Shown here one piece after another: positions 9,145 through 19,869 of a stretch of 62,946 nucleotides of DNA (within the stretch, counting starts at the first letter, position 1; each line of letters starts with the position of its first letter). The stretch lies in the NCBI GenBank assembly GCA_016933275.1, contig JAFGBI010000335.1, forward strand, positions 1 to 62,946. Reading direction: 5' to 3'. The notes under the pieces were generated by a model. The model made no database searches. It was not told the origin of the DNA and saw only the letters and a list, made by a program, of their open reading frames with translations. The DNA is from Polyangiaceae bacterium. Lineage in GTDB: Bacteria > Myxococcota_A > Polyangia > Polyangiales > Polyangiaceae. A program made the translations under genes and the position numbers.

Positions 9145-11689
9145 AACGCGATGACGGCGCCGTACGGGTCGGCGAAGTTGCCGGCGCGGTTGTCGAGCCA
9201 GACGATGAGGCCGTTCGAGTTCGCGCCGAGCGGGACGAGCTTCGGTCCGAAGGAGTCGGTGACGCCGACCCCGTCGTCACCCTCGCCGGGCTCCTCCACC
9301 CCGTCGCCGTCGTCGTCCACCCCGTAGATCCGCAAGTCTTCGGGCTGGAAGAGGAGGCCATCGGCCGCATCCGAGAAGCTCGCGTAGACATCCCCCTGGT
9401 CGTCACCGATCACGCCACGATACCCTCGATAGGCGATGAAGACCCGGCCTTCGGCGCCGAAGGCGATCTGGGGTTCGAGCGCGCGGTACTCGCCACGCCC
9501 CCCACCGTCGGCCTTCACCGGGGCGGACCACGAGCCGCCGCTCCACCGCGCCGCGTAGATGTTGGCGAGCCCGGCCCGCGTGTCTTCCCAAGCGGCCACG
9601 GCGATGCCCCCACGCGCGGCGACCGCCGGCGTGTCCGCGTCGGGGCTAGCGCCCGGCGGAGGTTGGCTGACCACGAAGCCCTCGCCGAAGGTCTCGCCGC
9701 CATCCGTACTGGTACGGCCGCGGACCCGCTTGCTGTCGTTGTCCGGGAGCTCCGTCCAGAGGACGTGGACGTTCCCCTCGCCGTCCGCGGCCACGACCGG
9801 TGGCTTCACGGAGGCAAGATCGTCGTTCGCGCTGAGCTCCTCCGCCCCCGTGAGCTTGTTCGCGTCCTCGATGGCGAAGTCCCAGACGTTGACCCACGCC
9901 TCCGGACGCCCGCCGATCGCGTCGCGCCAGGTGACGAAGACCTTGCCCGCCCCATCGGTGGCAAGGTTCGGGAGTTCGGCGCGTCCGAGGTCGTCGGTGC
10001 CCCGCTCGTTGACCCGTACGTTCTCCGCCAGCCAACTGAGACCGCCATCCTGGGAGGCCTGGAGGTAGATGTCACGGCTGGCGCTGGCCGTGACCAGGGT
10101 CTGCCACACGACCACCAGCTGGTCCTCGTCGCCGCTCGCCACGCGGTTGGCGATGATCCCGCGGCCGTAGAAGGAATCGGACCCCGCGGGCGGCGACTGC
10201 TCGACTTGAGCCTCGCTCGACCAGGCGGCGTCGAGGGAATCGAGCGAGTTGCGGGTGAACCGGATGCGCCGGGCGCCGCTCCCCGAGTAGCTGGCGAAGA
10301 CGAGGTACGCCCGCGTGGAAGAGGCGAAGACCCAGGGCTCGATCTCCTGGCTGTTGCTGCTGACGACCGGCACGGCCGGCGCCGACCAGGTCTCTCCCGC
10401 GTCGAGGCTGTAGCTGGCGTAGATGTCCGCGCTCGAGCGCCGCTCGAGCCAGGTCGCGACCGCCGTGTCTCCCACCGCGGTCACCGTCAGCTGGGAGCTC
10501 GGGTACTGCCCGGTGTTCGTGCCGCGATCGAGCCGGGTGCTGGTCCCGACGGTGGGGCAACCCTCGTCGGTGTCGCTGTCGCAGTCGTTGTCGAGCCCGT
10601 CGCAGACCTCGGTGGCCGGCCCGATGTCGCCGGTGCACGTCAGCCGGCCCCGCACGCACTGGTACCTGCCCGACGCGCACTCGCCGACGGTCGCGCCGCA
10701 AGGCGCCCCCACGTCCGAGGGATCGTTGTCGGTGAAGCCGTCGCAGTCGTTGTCCACGTCGTCGCAGACCTCGTCGGACGGCGCCGTCGGCTCACAAGCG
10801 TACTCGCAGCCGTTCAAGAGCTCGCCGTCGATATCGTAGTAACCCTCGCGGCAGCCGGTGAAGACGCAGGTGGCGTCGACGCAGTCCGTGGTGCCGTTCG
10901 AAAAGAGCTCCCCGCAAGCGTGGCCGCAGGCGCCACAATTCTCCGGATCGGCCGCGAGATCGATCCCCTCGTCGATCTCGCCGTCGCAGTCGTCGTCAAC
11001 CAGGTTGCACTCCTCGAGCCCGATGAGGTTGCACTCGCAACCGTCGGTGGTGCCGGCGGCGATGGCGTCGTCGCTGAGATCCCCGTTGGTGTCCGCGTAA
11101 TCCTCGGCGCAGCCCGAATGGGTGCACTCTCCGTCGTCGCAGGCCATGACCACGTGGGGCGGGGCCTCGCAGGGCTGGTTGCATCCCCCACAATGCTCCA
11201 CGTCCCGGTCCGTATCGAACAGCTCGTCGATCTCACCGTCGCAGTCGTCGTCCTCTCCGTCGCACGAAAGCTCCTCGGTGATCGGTTCACCATCGGCGTC
11301 GCGGACCGGCTCGCATTCGTACTCGCAACCGTCTTCGACCTCCCCGTTCAGGTCGTAGAAGCCGGACGCGCAGCGATCGATGACGCAGAACTTGCGCCGA
11401 CACTCGGGGAAGGCGTTCGGGATCTCGCAGACGAAGCCGCAGTAGCCACAGTTTTCGGGATCACTGTCGAGATCGGCATCACAGTCGTTGGTGTTGATGA
11501 TGGTCCCGCCGGTTCCGTCGCCTGGATTGAGGGACGCTCCAGTGCCCTGGCCGGGATGGTAGCCGCCGACGCCGCCGCCGACGCCGTCGCCGTCCTGGCA
11601 GTCGAAACAGTAGGCCTCCGTGCTGCAGCCGAAGCCTGAAGCCAAGAAGAGGAGCCCGAGGCTCGTCACGGCGAGAGTCGCGCGATGCA

Positions 11690-11690
<1 letters not shown>
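9141..11690 (-). CDS. Lipoprotein with MopE-type motifs and BNR-like propeller
   Basis: This 849-residue protein has a lipoprotein signal (LASGFGC, Cys22), a Gly-rich spacer, a Cys-rich region (residues about 65-385) with four DxxDxDCDG-x-xD motifs of the MopE putative metal-binding type, and a long C-terminal part (about 390-849) of repeated beta-blades with SxDxGxTW-like BNR signatures (SLDAGETWSAP, SQDGGLSW, STDGGETFGE). It is probably an outer-surface lipoprotein that binds a ligand or glycan; the BNR fold alone does not prove sialidase activity. Its ATG overlaps the preceding gene's TGA by one base, and its stop codon lies inside palindromic element copy 1. Confidence 0.75.
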
Positions 11691-13750
<2,060 letters not shown>

Positions 13751-14433
13751 ATTTCGGTTCTATGCACAAAAACCGGCGCCGGAGCAATGTCCATCGTGCG
13801 CGATCTCACCTGAGCCATCGCGCGCTGGGGCATCCCGGGGACGTCACCTGTCGGGGGATGTGGGCATCGCGCCTGGAGCCCGGCGCTTGGGGTGCCTCCC
13901 CGACCCGGTGCGAGCGTGGTCGGCGGTGGTGTCGTCCGGTCGCGGACGCGCACGCCGAGATCCGGGGCGCCGATCGGCTGCGCCCACCCCACGAGGTCGA
14001 GCTCCGAAGCGGTTCTGGTGCCATCGAAATCGAGATCCACCTCGGAGCAGGTCCGGTGGCGGGCGAGTCCGCAGCGAGATCGGACGGGTGGTCGCCAGCG
14101 CGCCCGAACCGCGGATCCCCTCGAGACCGTCGTCGCAGGTCGCCGAAGCGGCCGCGGTTCCACCCTCGCGGTCGACGAGGTCGTTCCACGACCGCACCGC
14201 GCGACCAGGAGCGTGTCCGCGACCGCGAGCCGCGCCGGGGGGTGCTCACTCACCAGGTGGTTCCAGATCCCCCAAAGGGCCACGCTCGAGCAGCAGTTCG
14301 AGGGTGGTGCGGGAGCATCGCCCCGAGGCGATCGGTGACCGGCCATTCGCCCTTGGCTCCTCGCCCCGTGCGCATTTCGCCCTCGGGTTGCGGACGTAGC
14401 CCACACTGAGGGACAATCCTCCGCCGTCGAGCG
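13751..14433. other. Intergenic region without a recognisable gene
   Basis: This 683-bp stretch separates the divergent genes at 13750 and 14434. Several open frames exist on both strands, but their translations are Arg/Pro-rich with no family resemblance and no Shine-Dalgarno. It must hold the promoters of both neighbours. A shifted reading on the minus strand (around 13980-14200) has slightly more protein-like composition, so a decayed gene is possible. Confidence 0.5.
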
Positions 14434-15453
14434 ATGCGCGGGATCTTCGTCGGAGCCGTACCCAACGGACCGAGCGCCGCGTGGTGGACCGCGGCCCTCG
14501 GACTCGCCTGGTTTGGGTTCGGGTGGACCGCAGTCGGCTGTGGTGACCGCGGGGTGGTCATCGCCACCGAGCGCATGCCCGGTGCGGACGCCGGCGGCGC
14601 GGCTCCGAATGGGGCGGTCGCTGCCGGTCGAAGCGGCCCGGGAGGCCGAGGTGGCGCGGGTGGCGAGAGCGAGGGAGGAGCTTGGGCCACCCGCCCGTCG
14701 TTCGCCGCCCCCCGCCTCGTCACCGAGCTCAGCGATCCCGAAGCCAAGGACCAGGATCCGTCGCTGACCGAGGATCTGCTCGAGATCTTCTTCTTCTCCG
14801 ACCGCTCCGGGGACGAACAGATCTGGACCTCGCGACGCCCGAGCGCGGACGCACCCTGGGAGCCGCCGACCGAGGTGGTCGAGCTCGGCAGCGACACCCG
14901 CGAGCAGAACCCCGCGGTGTCGCGCGACGGCCTCCGACTCTGGTTTTACAGCCGCCGCGACCCGCCCGGGATCTGGTTCACCGAACGAGCGGCCCGCGCC
15001 GACCCCTGGGACGCCCCGTCACCGGTGAGCGAGCTGAGCGCCGTCGCTGGTGTGATCGCGCCGAGCGTCGATGCCTCGGAGCTCAGGCTCGCCGTCTCCA
15101 TCGGGGAAGCGGAGACCCACGATCTGTACGAAGCCCTGCGCGACTCCCGCGAGGCGCCATGGGGGGAGCTAACGCTGATCGCTGGCGTCAATGGCGACAC
15201 CGCTGACAGCACGCCGTTCCTCATCGGCGACGGCATGGAGCTGCTCTTCAGCTCGAGCCGCTCGGGTGCGGGGGATCTGTTCTGGGGCCGCCGCGACACG
15301 CTCGACGCCCCGGTCGACCGCGTCGAACCGCTCACGGAGCTCAACCAATCGGACACCTACGAGTCGCACCCACACCTCTCCGTGGACCGACGGACCGTCT
15401 ACTTCGGCTCCGACCGGAGCGGCGGCACCGACATCTACGAGGCGAGCCGCTGA
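14434..15453 (+). CDS. TolB/PD40-like beta-propeller lipoprotein
   Basis: The 339-residue protein has an N-terminal signal ending at TAVGC, a Gly/Ala-rich linker, and from about residue 85 several blades with the PD40 pattern: FFFSDRSGDEQIW, LWFYSRRDPPGIW, LLFSSSRSGAGDLFW, VYFGSDRSGGTDIYEASR. These repeats are typical of TolB-type and OmpA-associated propellers, which bind other proteins or cell-wall material. It probably sits in the outer membrane or periplasm. The next gene starts 49 bases downstream, so the two may share a transcript. No enzyme activity can be assigned. Confidence 0.7.
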   Translation: MRGIFVGAVPNGPSAAWWTAALGLAWFGFGWTAVGCGDRGVVIATERMPGADAGGAAPNGAVAAGRSGPGGRGGAGGESEGGAWATRPSFAAPRLVTELSDPEAKDQDPSLTEDLLEIFFFSDRSGDEQIWTSRRPSADAPWEPPTEVVELGSDTREQNPAVSRDGLRLWFYSRRDPPGIWFTERAARADPWDAPSPVSELSAVAGVIAPSVDASELRLAVSIGEAETHDLYEALRDSREAPWGELTLIAGVNGDTADSTPFLIGDGMELLFSSSRSGAGDLFWGRRDTLDAPVDRVEPLTELNQSDTYESHPHLSVDRRTVYFGSDRSGGTDIYEASR

Positions 15454-15502
15454 GGTCCCCCTCCACGACCGCAGCAGAGGACCTCCGAAAACACGCTATC
15501 CC

Positions 15503-16384
15503 ATGCTCACCACGACCGCGATCGGATCGCACGTTCTCGCCTGCAGGATCCCGTTCCGGATCCCCACCGGCCCCGCTACCGGCATCGATCGCTTCGTCTT
15601 CGCGTTCGTCCTGCGGGGGGAGGGAGCCGTCGTGATCGACACCGGCGTCGCGGGCTCGGAGGGCGCAATCGTCGACGTGATCGCCGAAACGGGGGCAGGC
15701 CAACTCGAGCGCATCCTGCTCACCCACGGCCACGTGGACCACGTCGGTTCGGCCCGGGCCCTGAAGGAGCGCACCGGGGCGAGCGTGGCAGCGCATCCGG
15801 CCGAACGGCATTGGATCGAGGACATCGATCGTCAAGCTCGCGAACGCCCGGTGCCGGGCTTCCATCTCCTCGCCGACCGCTCGGTCGCGCTCGACGCGCT
15901 GCTCACCGATGGCCAACACCTCGACCTCGGCCCCGGACTGACCCTGCGAGTGCTCCACACCCCGGGCCACTCCCCGGGGTCGACCTCGTTCCTGCTCGAA
16001 GAAGAGGGGATCCTGTTCACCGGCGACGCGGTGCCCGTACCGGGGGACCTGCCGGTCTACGACGACGCGCTCGAGTCCGCGCGCTCGGTGGCGCGGCTGA
16101 GCGAGCTCGGCGACGTGCGCGTGCTGCTGTCGGCCTGGGACGAGCCGCGGCAGGGCGAGAGCGCGGCGCGCGCGCTAGCCGCTGGCGCGGCCGTCATCGC
16201 GAGCGTGCACGAGACCGTCCGCGAGATCTCGGCGCAGGGCGCATACGACGGCTGCAACCCGATGGATCTCACGCGCCGCACCGTCGAATGCCTCGGTCTG
16301 CCCCCGAGCTTCGCGAACCCGATGGTCACCCGCACCGTCATCGGGCATTGGCGACATAGAGAGCGACGCGCGCTGCTCGAGTGA
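15503..16384 (+). CDS. MBL-fold metallo-hydrolase
   Basis: This 293-residue cytoplasmic protein has the metallo-beta-lactamase signature: GAVVIDTG, the HxHxDH motif in LLTHGHVDHVG, LHTPGHSPGS and LFTGDAVPVPG. These supply the two-metal site of glyoxalase-II-like hydrolases. It is of normal length with an extra C-terminal helical region. The chosen ATG is where family similarity begins; longer in-frame extension has no support. The substrate is unknown; many relatives act on thioesters or lactones. Confidence 0.8.
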   Translation: MLTTTAIGSHVLACRIPFRIPTGPATGIDRFVFAFVLRGEGAVVIDTGVAGSEGAIVDVIAETGAGQLERILLTHGHVDHVGSARALKERTGASVAAHPAERHWIEDIDRQARERPVPGFHLLADRSVALDALLTDGQHLDLGPGLTLRVLHTPGHSPGSTSFLLEEEGILFTGDAVPVPGDLPVYDDALESARSVARLSELGDVRVLLSAWDEPRQGESAARALAAGAAVIASVHETVREISAQGAYDGCNPMDLTRRTVECLGLPPSFANPMVTRTVIGHWRHRERRALLE

Positions 16385-16635
16385 GGAGCAGAACGAAGTG
16401 GAGCCGGAGACGCAAAGCCACCTCGGCCGCCGCACAGAGCATATAACTTCAACGAGACGGTGAGGGTGCTGGTCTTGGTCCAGCAGCAGCGTGCCAATCA
16501 ACGTTCGGGCAGCACGCGACGAGGGAACTGAGATCGCGGAGCGCCGCATCGCTGCCGCCTTCCCCCGCCCCGCACCGGTGACTACGCCCGGGTTCGGAGT
16601 AGAATCGCCCAATCGGACGGCGAGGAGGCGGAGAC

Positions 16636-17544
16636 ATGAGAGCAGCACATTGGCGACTGGGCTTCTTGTTCTTGGGCGCGATCGGGCTTGGCGTCGCTTG
16701 CTCACGCGACAAGGACGATGACGACGACGAGGGCGTCTGCCCGTCGATGATCCCCGCGACCGGCAGCTACTGCACGCCCGAGGATCTCGACTGCTCCTAC
16801 ACCAGCGGCCGGTGCGTGTGCCGAGACTCGTCATGGCTCTGCGCAGGCACCAGCAACACGGGGGGCGCTCGCAACACCGGCGGCACCAGCGGCACCGGCG
16901 GCACCATCGGCACCGGTAACACGGGGAATTCGGGCAACCCGACGGAATGCCCCACGGCGGAACCGAGGGACGGCGGGAGCTGCACGATGACGAGCTTCGA
17001 TCCCTGTCTTTATGGGCTGACCGCCTGCGTCTGCGTCAACTCGAGCTGGGACTGCACGGAGTTTTCCCTCGCCTGCCCCGACGAACCACCAGCGCCCGAC
17101 ACGGAGTGCGTCTACGTGGGCAACGGCAGCTGCGTCTACGACGATCTTATTTGCGACTGCGTTCGCTCGGGCGCCGTCATGAACTGGACCTGCACGGGAA
17201 GTCCCGGCGTCGGAGGCGCTCCCGCCCAGGGAGGCGCTCCCACCCAGGGAGGCGCCCCCGGTGAGGGAGGTACGGGCAATGCCGGACCCACCGAAGGCGG
17301 CGCGAGCACGGCCGGCGCACCCGCTGAGGGCGGCGAGCCGGGCGCCGACGGCGGAACGTCCGGGGTCTCTGGAGAGGGTGGCGAGCCAGGCAGCGAGGGT
17401 GGAGCCACGACGGCCGGTGCCTCCGGCGAAGGTGGCGTGCCGAGCGCCAACGGTGGAACGACCGCGGCCGGCGCTTCCGGTGAAGGCGGCGCCCAGGCCC
17501 CCGGGGGCAGCACGGGAGCGCCGGCTGGGCAGGGCGGCGCCTGA
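16636..17544 (+). CDS. Cys-rich lipoprotein with Gly/Ala repeat tail
   Basis: The 302-residue product has a lipoprotein signal (LGVAC), an Asp-rich stretch (DKDDDDDEG), then three related Cys-rich segments (CPSMIPATGSYC-, CPTAEPRDGGSC-, CPDEPPAPDTEC-) separated by a TGG-rich linker, and a C-terminal tail of GGAPAQGGAP/EGGxPG repeats. This architecture is frequent in Polyangia but has no assigned function. The start is supported by GGAGGCGGAGAC before the ATG and a TAGAAT sequence at 16600-16605 that could be a -10 box. The low-complexity tail may vary in length between strains. Confidence 0.7.
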   Translation: MRAAHWRLGFLFLGAIGLGVACSRDKDDDDDEGVCPSMIPATGSYCTPEDLDCSYTSGRCVCRDSSWLCAGTSNTGGARNTGGTSGTGGTIGTGNTGNSGNPTECPTAEPRDGGSCTMTSFDPCLYGLTACVCVNSSWDCTEFSLACPDEPPAPDTECVYVGNGSCVYDDLICDCVRSGAVMNWTCTGSPGVGGAPAQGGAPTQGGAPGEGGTGNAGPTEGGASTAGAPAEGGEPGADGGTSGVSGEGGEPGSEGGATTAGASGEGGVPSANGGTTAAGASGEGGAQAPGGSTGAPAGQGGA

Positions 17545-18077
17545 ACGCGTGCCGGTGTCCGCGTCGAGCCACGACGCCGCGCCCACCCGGTGCGCCGCAG
17601 GGTCGGAACGAAGGGTTGCCGCGGCATGGACCGAGGCGGCGCCGCTCGTGGGCCACCGCGTGATGATCTGGTCCTCCGACATGGTCGAGAGCGCACTGCG
17701 CCGTCCGTCGCTGCGACACCGGATCCGCTAACTCTCGTGCAATACGAGACGAACCCCAAGCCCATGGCCGGCGGGACGCGGTGCCACCCAAGCGATCCTG
17801 CAATTCTCTACGATTGCTGGCAGTTGCGGCCACCAGCTGCCATCACTCGGTCCTGCGGAGCGACCCTCGCCTTCCCGACGGTCACCTGCCGTCGTCCACC
17901 GGTATCGTTCCGTGCCCTCCAGGTCCCACGTTGCGGCCGGCACACCGTTGATGATGAGATGCGCCTGGCCGGCGGCGTCACCTGCTGAGACGGCCACCAC
18001 TCCGGAGAGTCGGGACAGTCCGCTCGCTGCAGCTTCTCTCGGCTGGGAACCGAAGCCTCGCCACCAAGCCATCACCC
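17545..18077. other. Intergenic region without a recognisable gene
   Basis: A 533-bp gap. An open minus-strand frame (17728-18075) contains HLIINGVPAATWDLEG, which looks protein-like but matches no family I can name and has no good ribosome site. No RNA gene or repeat is visible. Confidence 0.45.
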
Positions 18078-19586
18078 ATGACCCAACCCATCCAACCCCT
18101 GTCGTTCTTCGAGAAGGCTGGCTACAGCGCAGCGGACGCCGCCGCGAACTTCGTCTTCATGACGATGATCCTGTTCCAGCTAAACTTCTACACGGATGTC
18201 TTCGGGCTCTCCGCAGGGGCTGCCGCCGCCGTCCTGCTCTGGCCACGCCTCTGGGACGCCGTGTTCGATCCGATCATGGGGGTGCTCGCCGACCGCACGA
18301 ATACCCGTTGGGGCAAGTTCCGCCCGTGGATCCTGTGGACCGCAGGACCCTGGGCCGTGGTGATGGTCCTCGCCTACACGACGCCGGAGGGATGGAGCAT
18401 GGGAATGCTGATCGCGTATGCAGCGATCACCAACATGCTCCTGATGACGCTCTATTCGATGAACAACATGCCGTACTCGGCGCTGGGCGGCGTCATCACT
18501 TCGGATCTCAACGAGCGCGCGAAGCTCAATTCCTTCCGCTTCATCGCCGTCAACGTGGCGCAATTCGTCGTCGGGGGGTTCACGCTGCCGCTGGTCGCCA
18601 AGTTCTCCTTCGGTCATGACCGCCAGTACGGTTGGCAGATGACGATGATGATCTGGGCCGTGTTGTGCCTGGTCCTCTTCCTCATCACCTTCCTTACGAC
18701 CCGGGAGCGCATCAAGCCGGTGACCGAGGAGAAATCCTCGCCGGGCCGAGATTTCCGCGACCTCGTCCGGAACTCCCCGTGGATCGTCATGTTCTTCATG
18801 ACGTTCGTCCATTTCGCCATCCTGTCGTTCCGCGGGGGCGCCCTCTACAACTACTATCACCACTTCGCCGACAAGGCGGCGATGTACGACGTGGTCGAAT
18901 CACTCGGCCTCACGGCGCCCGCTGGAGTGACGAGCATGGGCTTCCTCGAGACCATCGGGTACATCGTCCACGGCGACCGCGCCAATCTGGTGGATTCCAA
19001 CGTCGCGGACGTGTTCAACAGCATCATCAACATGATCGGGACGGTCGTCACCATCACGGTCATCCTGCTCTCGCCGTCGCTCGCCCGCCGCTTCGGCAAG
19101 AAGGCGGTGGCCATCACGGGATTCTCGCTGTCGGCCATCAACGCGTTCGCCTATTACCTCCTCGGCCCGACCAACACGATCGGGATGATCGTGGTCACGG
19201 TCCTCGGGGCAGTCCTCTACGCGCCGACGATCCCGCTGATCTGGGCCATCTACGCCGACGTCGCGGACTACTCGGAGCTGCAGACGGGTCGCCGCTTCAC
19301 CGGGATGGTCTTCGCGACCATCGGCTTCGCCCTCAAGGCAGGCCTCGCGGTTGGGTCCGCGTCGTTCCTCTGGATCATGGCCGGCCTCTTCGGCTACGAC
19401 ACGACCCATCCCTCTACCCCCGACGCCGTCGCGGGCTACCGGGCGTGCACCAGCATCGTCGTCGGATTGCTCTTCGTCATCTGCACCTTCCTGCTCGTCG
19501 TCTACAAGCTCGACAAGAAGACCACGGTGAAGATGGCTGACGATCTCGCCGCGCGCCGTCGCCAGGCCCAGGCCGCGCCCGCGTGA
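18078..19586 (+). CDS. GPH/MelB-type sugar:cation symporter (MFS)
   Basis: The 502-residue membrane protein has 12 predicted helices. The N-terminal half contains LWPRLWDAVFDPIMGVLADRT and RWGKFRPWILW, the diagnostic loop of glycoside-pentoside-hexuronide:cation symporters, and the C-terminal half contains ADVADYSELQTGRRFTGM, also typical of that family. It probably imports a sugar or glycoside with H+ or Na+. An unusually long insertion between helices 7 and 8 (around residues 255-315) is noticeable. No sugar-catabolic genes are adjacent, so the substrate is unknown. Confidence 0.85.
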   Translation: MTQPIQPLSFFEKAGYSAADAAANFVFMTMILFQLNFYTDVFGLSAGAAAAVLLWPRLWDAVFDPIMGVLADRTNTRWGKFRPWILWTAGPWAVVMVLAYTTPEGWSMGMLIAYAAITNMLLMTLYSMNNMPYSALGGVITSDLNERAKLNSFRFIAVNVAQFVVGGFTLPLVAKFSFGHDRQYGWQMTMMIWAVLCLVLFLITFLTTRERIKPVTEEKSSPGRDFRDLVRNSPWIVMFFMTFVHFAILSFRGGALYNYYHHFADKAAMYDVVESLGLTAPAGVTSMGFLETIGYIVHGDRANLVDSNVADVFNSIINMIGTVVTITVILLSPSLARRFGKKAVAITGFSLSAINAFAYYLLGPTNTIGMIVVTVLGAVLYAPTIPLIWAIYADVADYSELQTGRRFTGMVFATIGFALKAGLAVGSASFLWIMAGLFGYDTTHPSTPDAVAGYRACTSIVVGLLFVICTFLLVVYKLDKKTTVKMADDLAARRRQAQAAPA

Positions 19587-19869
19587 GCGAAGCCGTCTCT
19601 GGCCCCCGAGCGCACTGACGCGCCACTGCTCACCAGCACCGCAGCGCGCTCGGCGCCCCTGTTCAGGCGCGCGGCACGCGCGCACGCTGCCCGGACGCGA
19701 CGCACTCCGGATCGCATGGCGTGCGGCAGCTGCGAACCTCCATCGCGCCGCCGTCCCAGACCGAGGGCCTCCCCTTTCCGGGACGGGGGCGCCGATGACC
19801 GGTCGGTTCCGATCCGGGCGCTTGCCGAACCTGCCACCAGACGGCATTCTGACCGAGATACCGGTAGGT

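Noticed and set aside
9006..11639. Plus-strand frame of 877 residues opposite the MopE/BNR lipoprotein
   Set aside because: The minus-strand gene has a signal peptide and recognisable motifs; the plus frame has the Val/Asp bias of a complement shadow and begins within the palindromic element.
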